The position numbers and the translations under genes are program-made. From the IMG/VR virus record IMGVR_UViG_3300034374_004534, positions 1-60,538 of that record: 60,538 nucleotides of DNA. One strand, written 5' to 3'. The DNA is from a virus. Below, one piece after another: positions 35,553 to 43,350 of the stretch. A model generated the notes under the pieces. It did not search any database. It worked only from the letters and a program-made list of their open reading frames with translations, and was not told where the DNA came from. The first letter of the stretch is position 1; every line of letters starts with the position of its first letter.

Positions 35553-35695
35553 CAGTCCTCGAATTCATCGTTCCAAGACTCTTCCCAGAATTTGAAATCG
35601 GTCTTGTTTTTTTGAAAGACGATTGCCCTCCAATCATTTAGAGAATCTCTCAGCGAAACCTCCGCTGTAGTCTTTTGCTTCTCCGATCTCTCCAT
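35552..35695 (-). CDS. Overlapping small ORF (47 aa)
   Basis: This ORF starts inside the 3' end of the 96-aa gene (another frame) and ends TGATG on the HNH start. It thus fills the 81-bp gap otherwise lacking a gene. The C-terminal half (NDWRAIVFQKNKTDFKFWEESW) has a protein-like mix with Trp and Phe and an acidic end. No family is known. Support: coupling, composition, position. Against: overlap of about 60 nt with the previous gene. Confidence 0.45.
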   Translation of the reverse strand: MERSEKQKTTAEVSLRDSLNDWRAIVFQKNKTDFKFWEESWNDEFED

Positions 35696-35924
35696 TGCTC
35701 TGTAGGTCTTTAATCATTTGCTCCAACCGCTGACGCTCAACGATTAGCTCCTTACAATCAGTAGCGGTCTGCTTGATAGACTGAAGCTCAGCCTTGCGTG
35801 CGCTTCCGTTGACCTCTGGGTCTACTGGCTTCTTGATCTCATCAATCATGTTGTTAATGGCGACCTCCATGCTCTCCATAAGCCTGCCAGCAGCCTCAAT
35901 CGTTGTGAACTTCTTGCGTGGCAA
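35634..35924 (-). CDS. Small coiled-coil protein, possible terminase small subunit
   Basis: A 96-aa protein with a basic first helix (MPRKKFTTIEAAGRL), then two long charged helices (about residues 15-35 and 42-72). No enzymatic motif. Terminase small subunits are short helical DNA-binding proteins that lie upstream of TerL, so this is the best TerS candidate in the window, although two genes and a tRNA lie between them. Alternatives include an uncharacterised accessory protein. Confidence 0.35.
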   Translation of the reverse strand: MPRKKFTTIEAAGRLMESMEVAINNMIDEIKKPVDPEVNGSARKAELQSIKQTATDCKELIVERQRLEQMIKDLQSNGEIGEAKDYSGGFAERFSK

Positions 35925-36165
35925 AGCGTACGTATTGTGGTGTTTTCTCTCCCATGTATGCTCCTACGACGTTGTAGTTTAAGTACTCCACCGCATCCTC
36001 ATACTCCAGCCCCTCGCAAATAAGAATCTCAATCATCTTGTCGATGTCGTAGATGGCCACGACGTTAGCACCGTAGGTGCAACCAACAAGCGCATCGTCA
36101 AAGCCGTCAGCTGTGAGGCATTCTTCCTCAGCAAGGATCTCCATAAGTTCCTCCCTGTCCATCAC
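35896..36165 (-). CDS. Conserved phage protein (89 aa)
   Basis: The order DDALVGCTYGANVVAIYDIDKMIEIL, then DAVEYLNYNVVGAYMGEKTPQ, is a pattern I have seen in many phage and some bacterial hypothetical proteins, with 'Y D . D K' and 'F N V . G A Y V G E . T P'. It is 89 aa and acidic at the N-terminus. It overlaps the genes on both sides by 4-29 nt in a run of small genes upstream of the terminase. Function is not known. Confidence 0.55.
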   Translation of the reverse strand: MMDREELMEILAEEECLTADGFDDALVGCTYGANVVAIYDIDKMIEILICEGLEYEDAVEYLNYNVVGAYMGEKTPQYVRFATQEVHND

Positions 36166-36752
36166 TTCTCTACGTATAAGAGGTCCTCAGTACGGGTACG
36201 GTAGTGCTCCTTTCCGTCGATCTTGATTCGGTAGTCTGCGTTCTTCACAAACCCAACGATATCCCCCTTTTTGACTCCGAGCTCTTCAAGCCATGGAGCA
36301 TCGAAAGAGACGCGGCCCTTACGAGGGAGCTTATCGTTCAGCTCAATAACCTCGATGACGTCAGACACAAACTCATCTTCCTGATCCACCGACTCTAGAA
36401 GAGCCCAGCCTCCGATAGGCTTTACCTCCCCAGTGTCCTTGCACTTGAACGCAATGGCTTGATTACCAATGGTGTGCTTCGGATCAAACCGTACAATGTA
36501 GTTGTTGTCGTTGCCAGTAAGTGGCTGACCGTCGTTGATTACAACGTGGTGGTGGAAGTAGAGGGTATCTCCTTCCTTGACGCCTGTGTTGTGCTTGACG
36601 GGGGCGCATACCACGGGCCCCTCTGTGATTCGGTTATTGAACTCACCCATTTCAAATCGGGTATCGATGTAGAGTTCCAACCCACTGTCCGTAGTGATGG
36701 TGTCATTGACCCTTTTTTCTAGCTCAACGACGAATAGATCGAGTGTTTTCAT
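36162..36752 (-). CDS. Phage GroES-like co-chaperonin
   Basis: A 196-aa protein. The C-terminal part has GVKKGDIVGFVKNADYRIKIDGKEHYRTRTEDLLYV, the standard ending of GroES-fold proteins ('Y.i...g.e...vre.dil'). The N-terminal half has KEGDTLYFHHHVV and TGNDNNYIVRFDP, which gives an elongated, phage-type version. Such proteins cap the host GroEL ring to help fold capsid or other large proteins, as T4 gp31 does. The giant structural proteins here would be plausible clients. The host supplies GroEL. Confidence 0.72.
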   Translation of the reverse strand: MKTLDLFVVELEKRVNDTITTDSGLELYIDTRFEMGEFNNRITEGPVVCAPVKHNTGVKEGDTLYFHHHVVINDGQPLTGNDNNYIVRFDPKHTIGNQAIAFKCKDTGEVKPIGGWALLESVDQEDEFVSDVIEVIELNDKLPRKGRVSFDAPWLEELGVKKGDIVGFVKNADYRIKIDGKEHYRTRTEDLLYVEK

Positions 36753-36989
36753 TTAGAAGTTGCAATCGAATTCAATTAAACATGGCATGTCGTCTACGGC
36801 TTTCCATAGAACCTGCCCTTCATCGTTCTCCAAATATACAAGATATCTAGTCTTTCCGTGAAGGTGCAGATGCCTGTCATCTAATACGATTGCACAAACT
36901 TCTCCGCTGCCAGCTCTCATGCCTACATAATAGGCCATGGCGTTCTTCGGATCTCTCCCGATAATAATCTTCCTAATAAGTCCTTCCAT
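36753..36989 (-). CDS. Conserved phage protein (78 aa)
   Basis: The sequence IRKIIIGRDPKNAMAYYVGM, then VLDDRHL, RYLVYLENDEGQVLWKAVDDMPCLIEFDCNF, is a compact beta-rich pattern repeated in hypothetical proteins of aquatic Bacteroidota phages. Its C-terminus DCNF is unusual and probably conserved. It is adjacent to the co-chaperonin and a 104-aa acidic gene with no gap, so they are co-transcribed. Function unknown. Confidence 0.5.
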   Translation of the reverse strand: MEGLIRKIIIGRDPKNAMAYYVGMRAGSGEVCAIVLDDRHLHLHGKTRYLVYLENDEGQVLWKAVDDMPCLIEFDCNF

Positions 36990-37304
36990 TCAATTAAGGG
37001 AAATCCCAAGACCGCTGATCAGATCGTCTAGATCTGGTCCTTCGTCCTCAGGAGGTGAGTATGAGTCGGTCATGAAGTCCTTGACAATCTCAAGCTCTCC
37101 CTCAGTTTGAATGTTGTAGTGGAAGAAAGCCTTCATATTGCTGGTCTCTTCATCAAAAGGCTCCAGCAAACCTACGACAAAAGCTGAAATAACTTTATCT
37201 TCTAATCCGTATTTATGGACTAACTCGGAGAGGGCACCAGACAACTCCTGCATTTCGAACCAAAAACCCTCTTCCTCCATGTCGTTGTACCGATCCATAT
37301 CCAT
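36990..37304 (-). CDS. Small acidic hypothetical protein (104 aa)
   Basis: The protein is acidic (EDEGPDLDDL near the end) with helical segments. Three Met codons occur early (residues 1, 3 and 9). With the first, its ATG (37304-37302) abuts the ATG of the plus-strand gene (37305) in a CATATG, leaving no intergenic DNA. A start at residue 9 would open 24 bp. No known domain. It is the first gene of the minus-strand run that continues to TerL. Confidence 0.4.
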   Translation of the reverse strand: MDMDRYNDMEEEGFWFEMQELSGALSELVHKYGLEDKVISAFVVGLLEPFDEETSNMKAFFHYNIQTEGELEIVKDFMTDSYSPPEDEGPDLDDLISGLGISLN

Positions 37305-37727
37305 ATGCCAAAAAGTTTAGTTTCGAAAAAGAAGCTCTTCAGGGACTTCTCCTACCTTAATCAAAGGTACGTAAAAAAAAATCACCTTAAGTATCTGAGA
37401 ACTAGGACACTAGGGTTCTGCAAGAGATACGACATCTTCGAGAAAGAGCTGAACTTCATGCTGTGGGCGTATGACCTAGAGTTCTGGACACTCGACTTTG
37501 CAGCAGAAGACTACGAGTACAACAAGACTAAGCTTGCGGATCGAATTGTATATCAGTTAGTTAACGAGGGTTACGTGTACAAACACTTTGATAAACTCAC
37601 CCCCTCAGACTCCAGAGAAGATCACCTGTTCCGTGAGGAGACGAAGATGAACTACCGAGTTAGATATGCCCTAACGCAGAAAGCCCGCTTGTTAGTGCAG
37701 GCTTTCTACAGAGAACTAGAAGGCTGA
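37305..37727 (+). CDS. Winged-helix/MarR-like plus-strand protein in the late region
   Basis: A 140-aa protein that is basic at the N-terminus (MPKSLVSKKKLF), with an aromatic-rich middle (FMLWAYDLEFWTLDF) and a C-terminal pattern (MNYRVRYALTQKARLLVQAFYREL) like the last strand and helix of MarR-type winged helices (Y.LT.kG..l...). It is the only clear plus-strand gene in 44 kb of minus-strand genes, head-to-head with 36990-37304 and tail-to-tail with 37728-37880. A transcription-control role is plausible but unproven. Confidence 0.5.
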   Translation: MPKSLVSKKKLFRDFSYLNQRYVKKNHLKYLRTRTLGFCKRYDIFEKELNFMLWAYDLEFWTLDFAAEDYEYNKTKLADRIVYQLVNEGYVYKHFDKLTPSDSREDHLFREETKMNYRVRYALTQKARLLVQAFYRELEG

Positions 37728-37880
37728 TTAGATCAGCTCTTTGAGCGCAGAGAGCAAGCAGGCGTCGTTCTCCAACGTACCGCCGTCTTCGGTCACCCTC
37801 TTGTCGAAAGCAGATCTGAGTAGCTCCTCCAGAGGAGATACGGGAGCCCCATGGATCAGAGATGTTCCAAGTCCTAACAT
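37728..37880 (-). CDS. Small protein with RVTEDGGTLEND motif (50 aa)
   Basis: The ATG at 37880 shares a base with the TGA of the gene before it. The C-terminal half (FDKRVTEDGGTLENDACLLSAL) has the 'RV..DGG..E...CL' pattern that I associate with short accessory proteins encoded beside fibre genes in Bacteroidota phages. It ends base-to-base with the stop of the plus-strand gene (37727). Role unknown. Confidence 0.55.
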   Translation of the reverse strand: MLGLGTSLIHGAPVSPLEELLRSAFDKRVTEDGGTLENDACLLSALKELI

Positions 37881-38248
37881 CAGTCTTCGTCTTCAGGTTC
37901 GGGGAACAAATCAGGACGCTGCACTTTGCACTCTTCGATCCACTCAGCGATGGCACTAGAGGACCCGAACATGTGAACACCCATAGGAGCGCACCACACC
38001 ATCTGGTTGTCCCAGTCGGTATCAGGGTCTCCGTTCCACAACACGTCTACGTGGTAGTTGTCTGACAGTACAGCTGCTGTAAGCTCGTTACCGTCGTCAT
38101 CGTAAGTGGCTGGGGTAGTCACGATGTTGCCTAGGCGCACGATGGAGTGTGAGTGCGTAGGGTTGCCTTCGGAGTCAAGGCCGAGGGCGTTGATCTTCGT
38201 AGTTGCAGCTGACTTGCTGCCAAACTCGTATTTTCTAAATGTTCTCAT
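37880..38248 (-). CDS. Hypothetical protein near fibre genes (122 aa)
   Basis: The protein has a basic start (MRTFRKYEFGSKSAA), then NALGLDSEGNPTHSHSIVRLG, DVLWNGDPDTDW, and MVWCAPMGVHMFGSS. The end is acidic (PEPEDED). It has no signal peptide or membrane segment. It follows the two large fibre genes in the same transcript, so it may be a fibre accessory or chaperone. Function is not known. Confidence 0.45.
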   Translation of the reverse strand: MRTFRKYEFGSKSAATTKINALGLDSEGNPTHSHSIVRLGNIVTTPATYDDDGNELTAAVLSDNYHVDVLWNGDPDTDWDNQMVWCAPMGVHMFGSSSAIAEWIEECKVQRPDLFPEPEDED

Positions 38249-38261
38249 GGTTTCTTACAGA

Positions 38262-40061
38262 TTATTCTACTAGAGCGTTGCACTCAGAGTCGCTTAGTGC
38301 TGAATCAAAGATTTTGATGTTATTGATTCTAGGACCGTTGCTTTTAATCTTAAACGTCTTTAGGTCTACAGCTGAACTCAGGGCAGTGCCGCTTCTTTTG
38401 GTTGGTGTTCCTGAGTCGTTGTGGAACAAGTCAAAGGATGTTGTACCATCAATCCTAGCCACCCACTTTTTTGTTGAGCTGCTGTAGATAGTGCTTATAG
38501 GATAAGCATTATTTAGCTGATCGTAAATTCTAAATCCATCGACATCTCCATACCATCTACCTTCAATCCCATCTACGTCTGAAGAGTTCTCAGTTTGAAA
38601 GGTGACGGTGTTGACTACTGGGTTGTGAGTTTGATCGAAGTCAAACAAGATGGTGTATGAATTCCCTATATCGAGATCATCAATCGTTTCGCAAACTTCA
38701 GCAGCCCGCGTGTCTGATGCCCCGTAAGTAGGGATGTACGAGGTGGGGTAAGCGTCAACGTTGTTTTCCCCCTTTTCAATCTGCATCCCCCAGATGTAAA
38801 TGCTGTCAGCTGTGTCAGAGTCGTTGGTGAAGTGAAACCCAACTTTTTCAGTGTCCGACAATGTTGTAAAGGTCTGGTCGAGTCGCTCCCACTCTCCGCT
38901 GAAGGTGTGACGAACCTTAGACGCACCTACGTAGTCACCTGTAATTCTCTTGAACTGGTAACTCATTGTCTCTCCAGACGTTCCCTTGACATACGCAGAG
39001 GCACAAAAAGATTGACCCCTGTTACCTGAAGCAATGTCAGCAAAAAACTGCTGCCTGTCGTTAGGAGCTCCCAGCAGGTTTGTAATCTCCACCACCCCTC
39101 CTTTGTATCCTGTTGGACTAACCACGTCTTGATCTAGAGTAGCCGTTGCAGCACCCTGCAATGAGTCAACGCCTTCTGAGTTCAAGCAGATGTTTGTTCT
39201 GCTGGGCTCTACCAAAAGCTGAGCACTACCGCTGGTGTAATCAATGCGTGGGAGGTTATCAAGGACACCTGTTTTTGCTGTGGTCGCTCCAGAATCCAAG
39301 TATTCATTCGCTACAAATCCCCTATCCCACTGAGCATCCTGAACATAGATACCGCCTCTGTTTGTACCGCCCTCATCTCTACTCGCGGCAAAGTTATAGC
39401 TGTTGTCACCATTAGAAATTCCGAATGCGACAGAGGTAACTGTAGCGCTGTTGTTTACAGCAACGGAGCATCTGTACCAGCCGTTGCCTGCAGGAACCAT
39501 CTTTGCCTCAATGACAGCTGTACCCACCGTGCCTACTTCTCCATTTTCAAGGTCGAAGTATGCATCCATAGTCCCAGTGTTGGTTCTAATTACAAGCCAC
39601 TTATATCCAAGAGCCTTGGCGTAAATGCTAAAGGTTTGAACTGCTGCAATGTTTGGTGCGGACGTGTTGAATTGATGGACAGAAGTAGTTGGTGGCGTGT
39701 TTGTGGTGCTCAAGATGAAGCTTGCACCTCCGCTCCCGTCATAGCCCTGCTCTCCGTCAGGCACATTTTGAGGATTGTTGTTTGGGCCGTAATACGCCGC
39801 CAAGCCCTGATGACCCCAGTCAAAAATGTTGTTCCTAAAGTCATTGCTGTGAGTGAACTGATTCTCTCTGAACTTCTCGACCAAACCGTCTTTGTTCACT
39901 CTCGTAGCAGCGATGTCTGCTGTGCGAGTAAACTTTAAATCACGTGGTATGTACTTACCAGAAGTATCTCCCACGGCAAAGCCAAGCAAGTTCCTGTTGT
40001 CAGTGCCGTCGTTCTTTGCCGCCCAGTTACCTCCACCGAGCTCTAGTCGTGCTTTACTCAT
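38262..40061 (-). CDS. Large carbohydrate-binding fibre protein, paralogue 1 (599 aa)
   Basis: The layout is a short start, then FTRTADIAATRVNKDGLVEKFREN near residue 45, a jelly-roll CBM-like module with AGNGWYRCSV (about 190-200), VEPSRTN, and a second such module with AYPTSYIPTYGASDTRAAE (about 438-455). A LamG-like lectin fold with WVARIDGTT ends it. Paralogue 2 has the same signposts in the same order. These signs suggest a receptor-binding or glycan-binding fibre. It overlaps paralogue 2 by 8 nt, which argues for a tandem duplication. Confidence 0.7.
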   Translation of the reverse strand: MSKARLELGGGNWAAKNDGTDNRNLLGFAVGDTSGKYIPRDLKFTRTADIAATRVNKDGLVEKFRENQFTHSNDFRNNIFDWGHQGLAAYYGPNNNPQNVPDGEQGYDGSGGASFILSTTNTPPTTSVHQFNTSAPNIAAVQTFSIYAKALGYKWLVIRTNTGTMDAYFDLENGEVGTVGTAVIEAKMVPAGNGWYRCSVAVNNSATVTSVAFGISNGDNSYNFAASRDEGGTNRGGIYVQDAQWDRGFVANEYLDSGATTAKTGVLDNLPRIDYTSGSAQLLVEPSRTNICLNSEGVDSLQGAATATLDQDVVSPTGYKGGVVEITNLLGAPNDRQQFFADIASGNRGQSFCASAYVKGTSGETMSYQFKRITGDYVGASKVRHTFSGEWERLDQTFTTLSDTEKVGFHFTNDSDTADSIYIWGMQIEKGENNVDAYPTSYIPTYGASDTRAAEVCETIDDLDIGNSYTILFDFDQTHNPVVNTVTFQTENSSDVDGIEGRWYGDVDGFRIYDQLNNAYPISTIYSSSTKKWVARIDGTTSFDLFHNDSGTPTKRSGTALSSAVDLKTFKIKSNGPRINNIKIFDSALSDSECNALVE

Positions 40062-42225
40062 ATTCCGTGTAGCTTAATTCTGATGCCATCTGTCCAAAGG
40101 TACTGTAGCTTGTTCCAGTGATAATCTCTGAGTCGTTGGTAGACAGGGCAGAGTCGAACAAGATGGCTTGCTTTACTGCGTGCCCGCTTTGGTCGGTCGC
40201 TGGAGTTCTGTACAGAGATATCTTATCGTAGATATCTGTGGCGGTGATGGGCTTGGTGTCTGTAAGGCTTCCATTAACAAACACATCCATGGTCGTGCCA
40301 TCTATCCTAGCCAAAACCTTAAAGGACTCGTTGATGTTGATTGTACCGCCCGTAGCGTTCACTGATGTTCCACCTTCTTTATGCTGAACAACCAAGGGGA
40401 ATGTAGTGGCGCCAGCTGCACTTCCGTGAATGAGAAGCCTGTTGTTCGTGTCAGTACCGATTCTCAGCCTAAACATGCTGATTTGCCCAGCATCTGGTGC
40501 TACGTGCTTTCCTTCAAAGAACACAGAGCAAGAGGTACCCATCGTAATTCCGTGAGTAAGCTCGTTAGGGTCGTCGTAAGTCCTTGTGGCACTGGCACCA
40601 TAAGTTGGGATGTAAGAAGTAGCGTAGCTGCCTTCTTCAACCTGAGCGCCCCAGAGCAAAATCTCGCCGCCTAAGTTCCCACTTGCAAAGTAAACAGAGT
40701 AGTTGGTGTCGGTGGAGTCAGTTGTGAAGCTTACTTCGATTCGCTTCCACTCCGTTGTACTTAGCTGAGAAACATAAGATGTAGAGGCAACGACATCAAC
40801 ACTAGAGTCAGTGTTGTACACCCTGTAATGAGCATTTGTTGCATCTACATTCTTGGCGTAAAAGCTAAACACATATTCTGTAGAGGTGTCAAGGGTTAAG
40901 GGTGCTGATCTCAAGATGTTATACTCAGACCCCACGCTTTCAAAACTGGTTGCGTTCAGAACACCTTCAGGGCTCGTGGCTGAATTGTTAGTTCTTGTGC
41001 CAGAAGAGTTTAGTTGCCAGTAGGTCTGGTTTGTGAAATACTCGCTATGGGGCAATTTGTTAACTCTCGTAGGCTCTATCAACAAGGCTGGGCATTCACC
41101 GCCTGTGTAGTCGAATCGAGGCTCGTCTTCGAGCAAACCAGCTTTGCCTGTGGTGGAGCCTGAGTCGATGTAGTCAGTAGCGACCAGCCCCACTTCTGCC
41201 TGAGCATCTTGGATAAGCAAAGTACCATCAGTAGAGTTCGATGCCCCACCAGTGGTGACATAGAAGTAAAACTTCGTCAGGGTCTTGTCAAACGTCATTG
41301 AACATCTGTACCATCCATCGTTACCAACCTTAGTGATGGTTTGTGTAATAGAATTGTCTGGTGTTCCAAGGACAGAGCCTTCTCCTGTAAGTGCAAAGAA
41401 TACACTAACGTGATTACTTCCTCCGCTTTCATTGCCGTAAAGCCTAATGCCGCTACCAGAAACACTTTTCGCGTATACACTGACAGTCTTAACCCCCGTC
41501 GTCGTAAGGGATTGATTAACGTTCCCGCTCTCTCCAGAGACAGTCAGTTGCCAAGCGTCAGATGTTCCGTCATATCCAGCTAATCCGCTTGTAAGCGTCG
41601 TACCGCTACCTTGAGTCCCCCAGACAGCATTGTTGAAGGTGTTTGAGTGAAGAGCTAAGTTTTCTCTCCCCTTCTCAATGTACCCGTCCTTACCAACGCG
41701 AGTGGCAGTGAGGTTGGTGCCTCTCTCAAAGGTGAAATCGGCAGCCACTCCCTCTACTTCCTTTACAGAGACGTTGTCAACCGAAGCGTCTACAGCACTA
41801 TCAGTGGAGTAGCGAGCGATGGTAAGTGTGGTTCCTTCAGCCGTGTAAAAGAACTCATAAGAACCAGATGTTGTGACCAGCCCTATGTTTGAATCAGTAC
41901 CCCCGTCTTGAATCTTAATCGCGAAGGCTGCAGCATTGCTATTTACAGTAACGTCGAGCGCCACCCTATAGTGCTTACCCACGGTAAACACATTGGTTTG
42001 ATTGAGGTTAGACCAAACGCCAGCCGTGCTGATGATATTACCCTTGCCACCAGATATAGTGGACTCACCCACTTTGGTCCAGTCGCTGTCAGTGTCGAAG
42101 GTGCCGTTGGTTATTAGTTCTTCACCGATGATCTTTTGTCTCGGCTTGATATTGTAAGCCTTCCCATCCTTGCCAGCAGCACCGCCAGCAAGAAACATGA
42201 ATTTTGCGTCGTCGTAAAAGCTCAT
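40054..42225 (-). CDS. Large carbohydrate-binding fibre protein, paralogue 2 (723 aa)
   Basis: This protein has the paralogue 1 signposts (FTFERGTNLTATRVGKDGYIEKGREN, GNDGWYRCSM, IEPTRVN, YATSYIPTYGASATRTYDD, VLARIDGTT). It also has an extra N-terminal CBM-like domain: ELITNGTFDTDSDWTKVG (about residues 35-52), a usual CBM4/9-type beginning. It is probably a trimeric or modular host-glycan-binding fibre. Two such fibres could widen host range. The gene is coupled by ATGA to the 44-aa gene before it. Confidence 0.7.
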   Translation of the reverse strand: MSFYDDAKFMFLAGGAAGKDGKAYNIKPRQKIIGEELITNGTFDTDSDWTKVGESTISGGKGNIISTAGVWSNLNQTNVFTVGKHYRVALDVTVNSNAAAFAIKIQDGGTDSNIGLVTTSGSYEFFYTAEGTTLTIARYSTDSAVDASVDNVSVKEVEGVAADFTFERGTNLTATRVGKDGYIEKGRENLALHSNTFNNAVWGTQGSGTTLTSGLAGYDGTSDAWQLTVSGESGNVNQSLTTTGVKTVSVYAKSVSGSGIRLYGNESGGSNHVSVFFALTGEGSVLGTPDNSITQTITKVGNDGWYRCSMTFDKTLTKFYFYVTTGGASNSTDGTLLIQDAQAEVGLVATDYIDSGSTTGKAGLLEDEPRFDYTGGECPALLIEPTRVNKLPHSEYFTNQTYWQLNSSGTRTNNSATSPEGVLNATSFESVGSEYNILRSAPLTLDTSTEYVFSFYAKNVDATNAHYRVYNTDSSVDVVASTSYVSQLSTTEWKRIEVSFTTDSTDTNYSVYFASGNLGGEILLWGAQVEEGSYATSYIPTYGASATRTYDDPNELTHGITMGTSCSVFFEGKHVAPDAGQISMFRLRIGTDTNNRLLIHGSAAGATTFPLVVQHKEGGTSVNATGGTININESFKVLARIDGTTMDVFVNGSLTDTKPITATDIYDKISLYRTPATDQSGHAVKQAILFDSALSTNDSEIITGTSYSTFGQMASELSYTEYE

Positions 42226-42356
42226 CCGCTGCAGCTTTCGCAGTCCTCAGGGTTGTCGAGGTTGCAGGTGATCTCTCCAGATTCAATCTTCTGTTCTTGC
42301 TTCTTCAGCTTGTCTTGATCCAAGAAGCTGATGTCGTCAAAGTCTTCTTCTTTCAT
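42222..42356 (-). CDS. Small Cys-containing acidic protein (44 aa)
   Basis: A complete ORF between the endolysin and the fibre, with TAATG and ATGA junctions at its ends. The C-terminus CNLDNPEDCESCSG carries three Cys residues and could bind a metal; I have seen similar 'CNLDNPE.CE.C' tails in Bacteroidota phages near lysis genes. The rest is an acidic helix. Role unknown. Confidence 0.6.
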   Translation of the reverse strand: MKEEDFDDISFLDQDKLKKQEQKIESGEITCNLDNPEDCESCSG

Positions 42357-42835
42357 TAGAGTCCTTTTCCAAAGATGGGTTCATAATAGACCTTACCCTT
42401 TTCGTCTCGGCAAGCCTTGAGGCACCTTCCACGATTAATACCATCGCGGACATAGCTAACGTGCACCCAATCAGGATTATCTGAATCACCAAACTCCCAA
42501 ATGAGTTGATCAAACGTAAGGTTGTTGAGTATATAGCGGAAGATCTCACCGTTTGTACAGCGTCCAAATACGTCTGCGTCGAGATCGAGAGCTCTTCCCT
42601 GAATGTGCTGACTGCGAACTGAGCCACCGATCGCACGATTGAGCTCCTCTGAGCGATAGCCGCTCGACACGTATATAGGGCACCCGAAAGCGCTCCTAAC
42701 AGGCTGAAATACTTCTCCTGCAACAGCTCGTAGGTTTTCGATCGTCCAGTCATCAGGTGTGTTATCAATGCCGAGGCGTTTCGCCGTGTTGCTTTTGGTC
42801 ACTTCTGCGAGTGACAGATTTTTTGACAGATTCAT
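42356..42835 (-). CDS. Endolysin, peptidase M15 family
   Basis: A 159-aa zinc carboxypeptidase/endopeptidase-like protein. YVSSGYRSEELN (about residues 55-66), SQHIQGRALDLD (75-86) and PDWVHVSY (121-128) supply the expected zinc ligands His77, Asp84 and His125. No signal peptide or transmembrane part is present, so it needs a holin. It cuts peptide cross-links in the cell wall at lysis. It lies far from the holin-like genes at 733-3122 but in the same late strand. Confidence 0.88.
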   Translation of the reverse strand: MNLSKNLSLAEVTKSNTAKRLGIDNTPDDWTIENLRAVAGEVFQPVRSAFGCPIYVSSGYRSEELNRAIGGSVRSQHIQGRALDLDADVFGRCTNGEIFRYILNNLTFDQLIWEFGDSDNPDWVHVSYVRDGINRGRCLKACRDEKGKVYYEPIFGKGL

Positions 42836-42911
42836 TGTTCAGTCGTCTTCTTTCGTTCTCCACATTGGAGTCCTTGCGTTTCTTCTTAGCGTTGAAGTAG
42901 AACTTCTTCAC
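42765..42911 (-). CDS. Possible small basic ORF overlapping endolysin start (48 aa)
   Basis: A GTG follows directly after the TAA of the upstream gene and opens a 48-codon frame in the 76-bp gap that otherwise has no gene. The peptide is very basic (KKFYFNAKKKRKD, ERRRLNN). About 70 nt overlap the endolysin in another frame. The start codon is weak and no homology is evident, so this is only a candidate. Confidence 0.28.
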   Translation of the reverse strand: MKKFYFNAKKKRKDSNVENERRRLNNESVKKSVTRRSDQKQHGETPRH

Positions 42912-43337
42912 TTAGGAAGCTACGAAGATCTCGGCGACGATAGTACCAGTTGATGCTACCGCTTTGATTTCGGAGATGTCAGCCAGACCGATGGCCTGTG
43001 AACCAGTGGCGTTGGCATCCATCTGAGCGTTGTTCAAGACGAAGCTGTCGCCACCACTGAGCTGAACGAAGTATTCCTCACCGCTTCCGAGGACACGGAG
43101 GTTGAGGTTGCCAGATGTTCCTGTATGTGTAATACGCAAGTACTTGACGGTAGACGCGACGAACGTTCCGCTTGCCACGGCGCTACCGAATTTCACCACA
43201 TCTGATTCTGTTGTAGTAACGCTTACGATGCGGTTGTCTACTTGCGTTACGGAAGTAATGTCGTGAACACGAGAACTGCCTCTTTCGACGCCTTCGATCG
43301 TGAGCTCTTCACTGATTGTAACTTTGAGTGTAGCCAT
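42912..43337 (-). CDS. Small beta-rich virion protein (141 aa)
   Basis: The protein is Thr/Ser/Val-rich with ADVKYLRITHTG-type strands (VKYLRITHTGTSGNLNLRV), then EEYFVQLSGGDSFVL. The Y-L-x-I-x-strand followed by a 'L..GD.F.L' turn echoes the plan of the two paralogous head proteins at 25622-26439. It may be a third, more distant member. A -7 box (TATCTTTG) lies 4 nt before its ATG. The next gene upstream is the virion transglycosylase. Confidence 0.45.
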   Translation of the reverse strand: MATLKVTISEELTIEGVERGSSRVHDITSVTQVDNRIVSVTTTESDVVKFGSAVASGTFVASTVKYLRITHTGTSGNLNLRVLGSGEEYFVQLSGGDSFVLNNAQMDANATGSQAIGLADISEIKAVASTGTIVAEIFVAS

Positions 43338-43341
43338 GGGT

Positions 43342-43349
43342 CAAAGATA
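43342..43349 (-). promoter_or_regulatory. -7 promoter box TATCTTTG, 4 nt before ATG
   Basis: A TAnnTTTG box in the 13-bp gap; a 4-nt spacing to the ATG at 43337. No good -33. Confidence 0.55.
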
Positions 43350-43350
43350 A

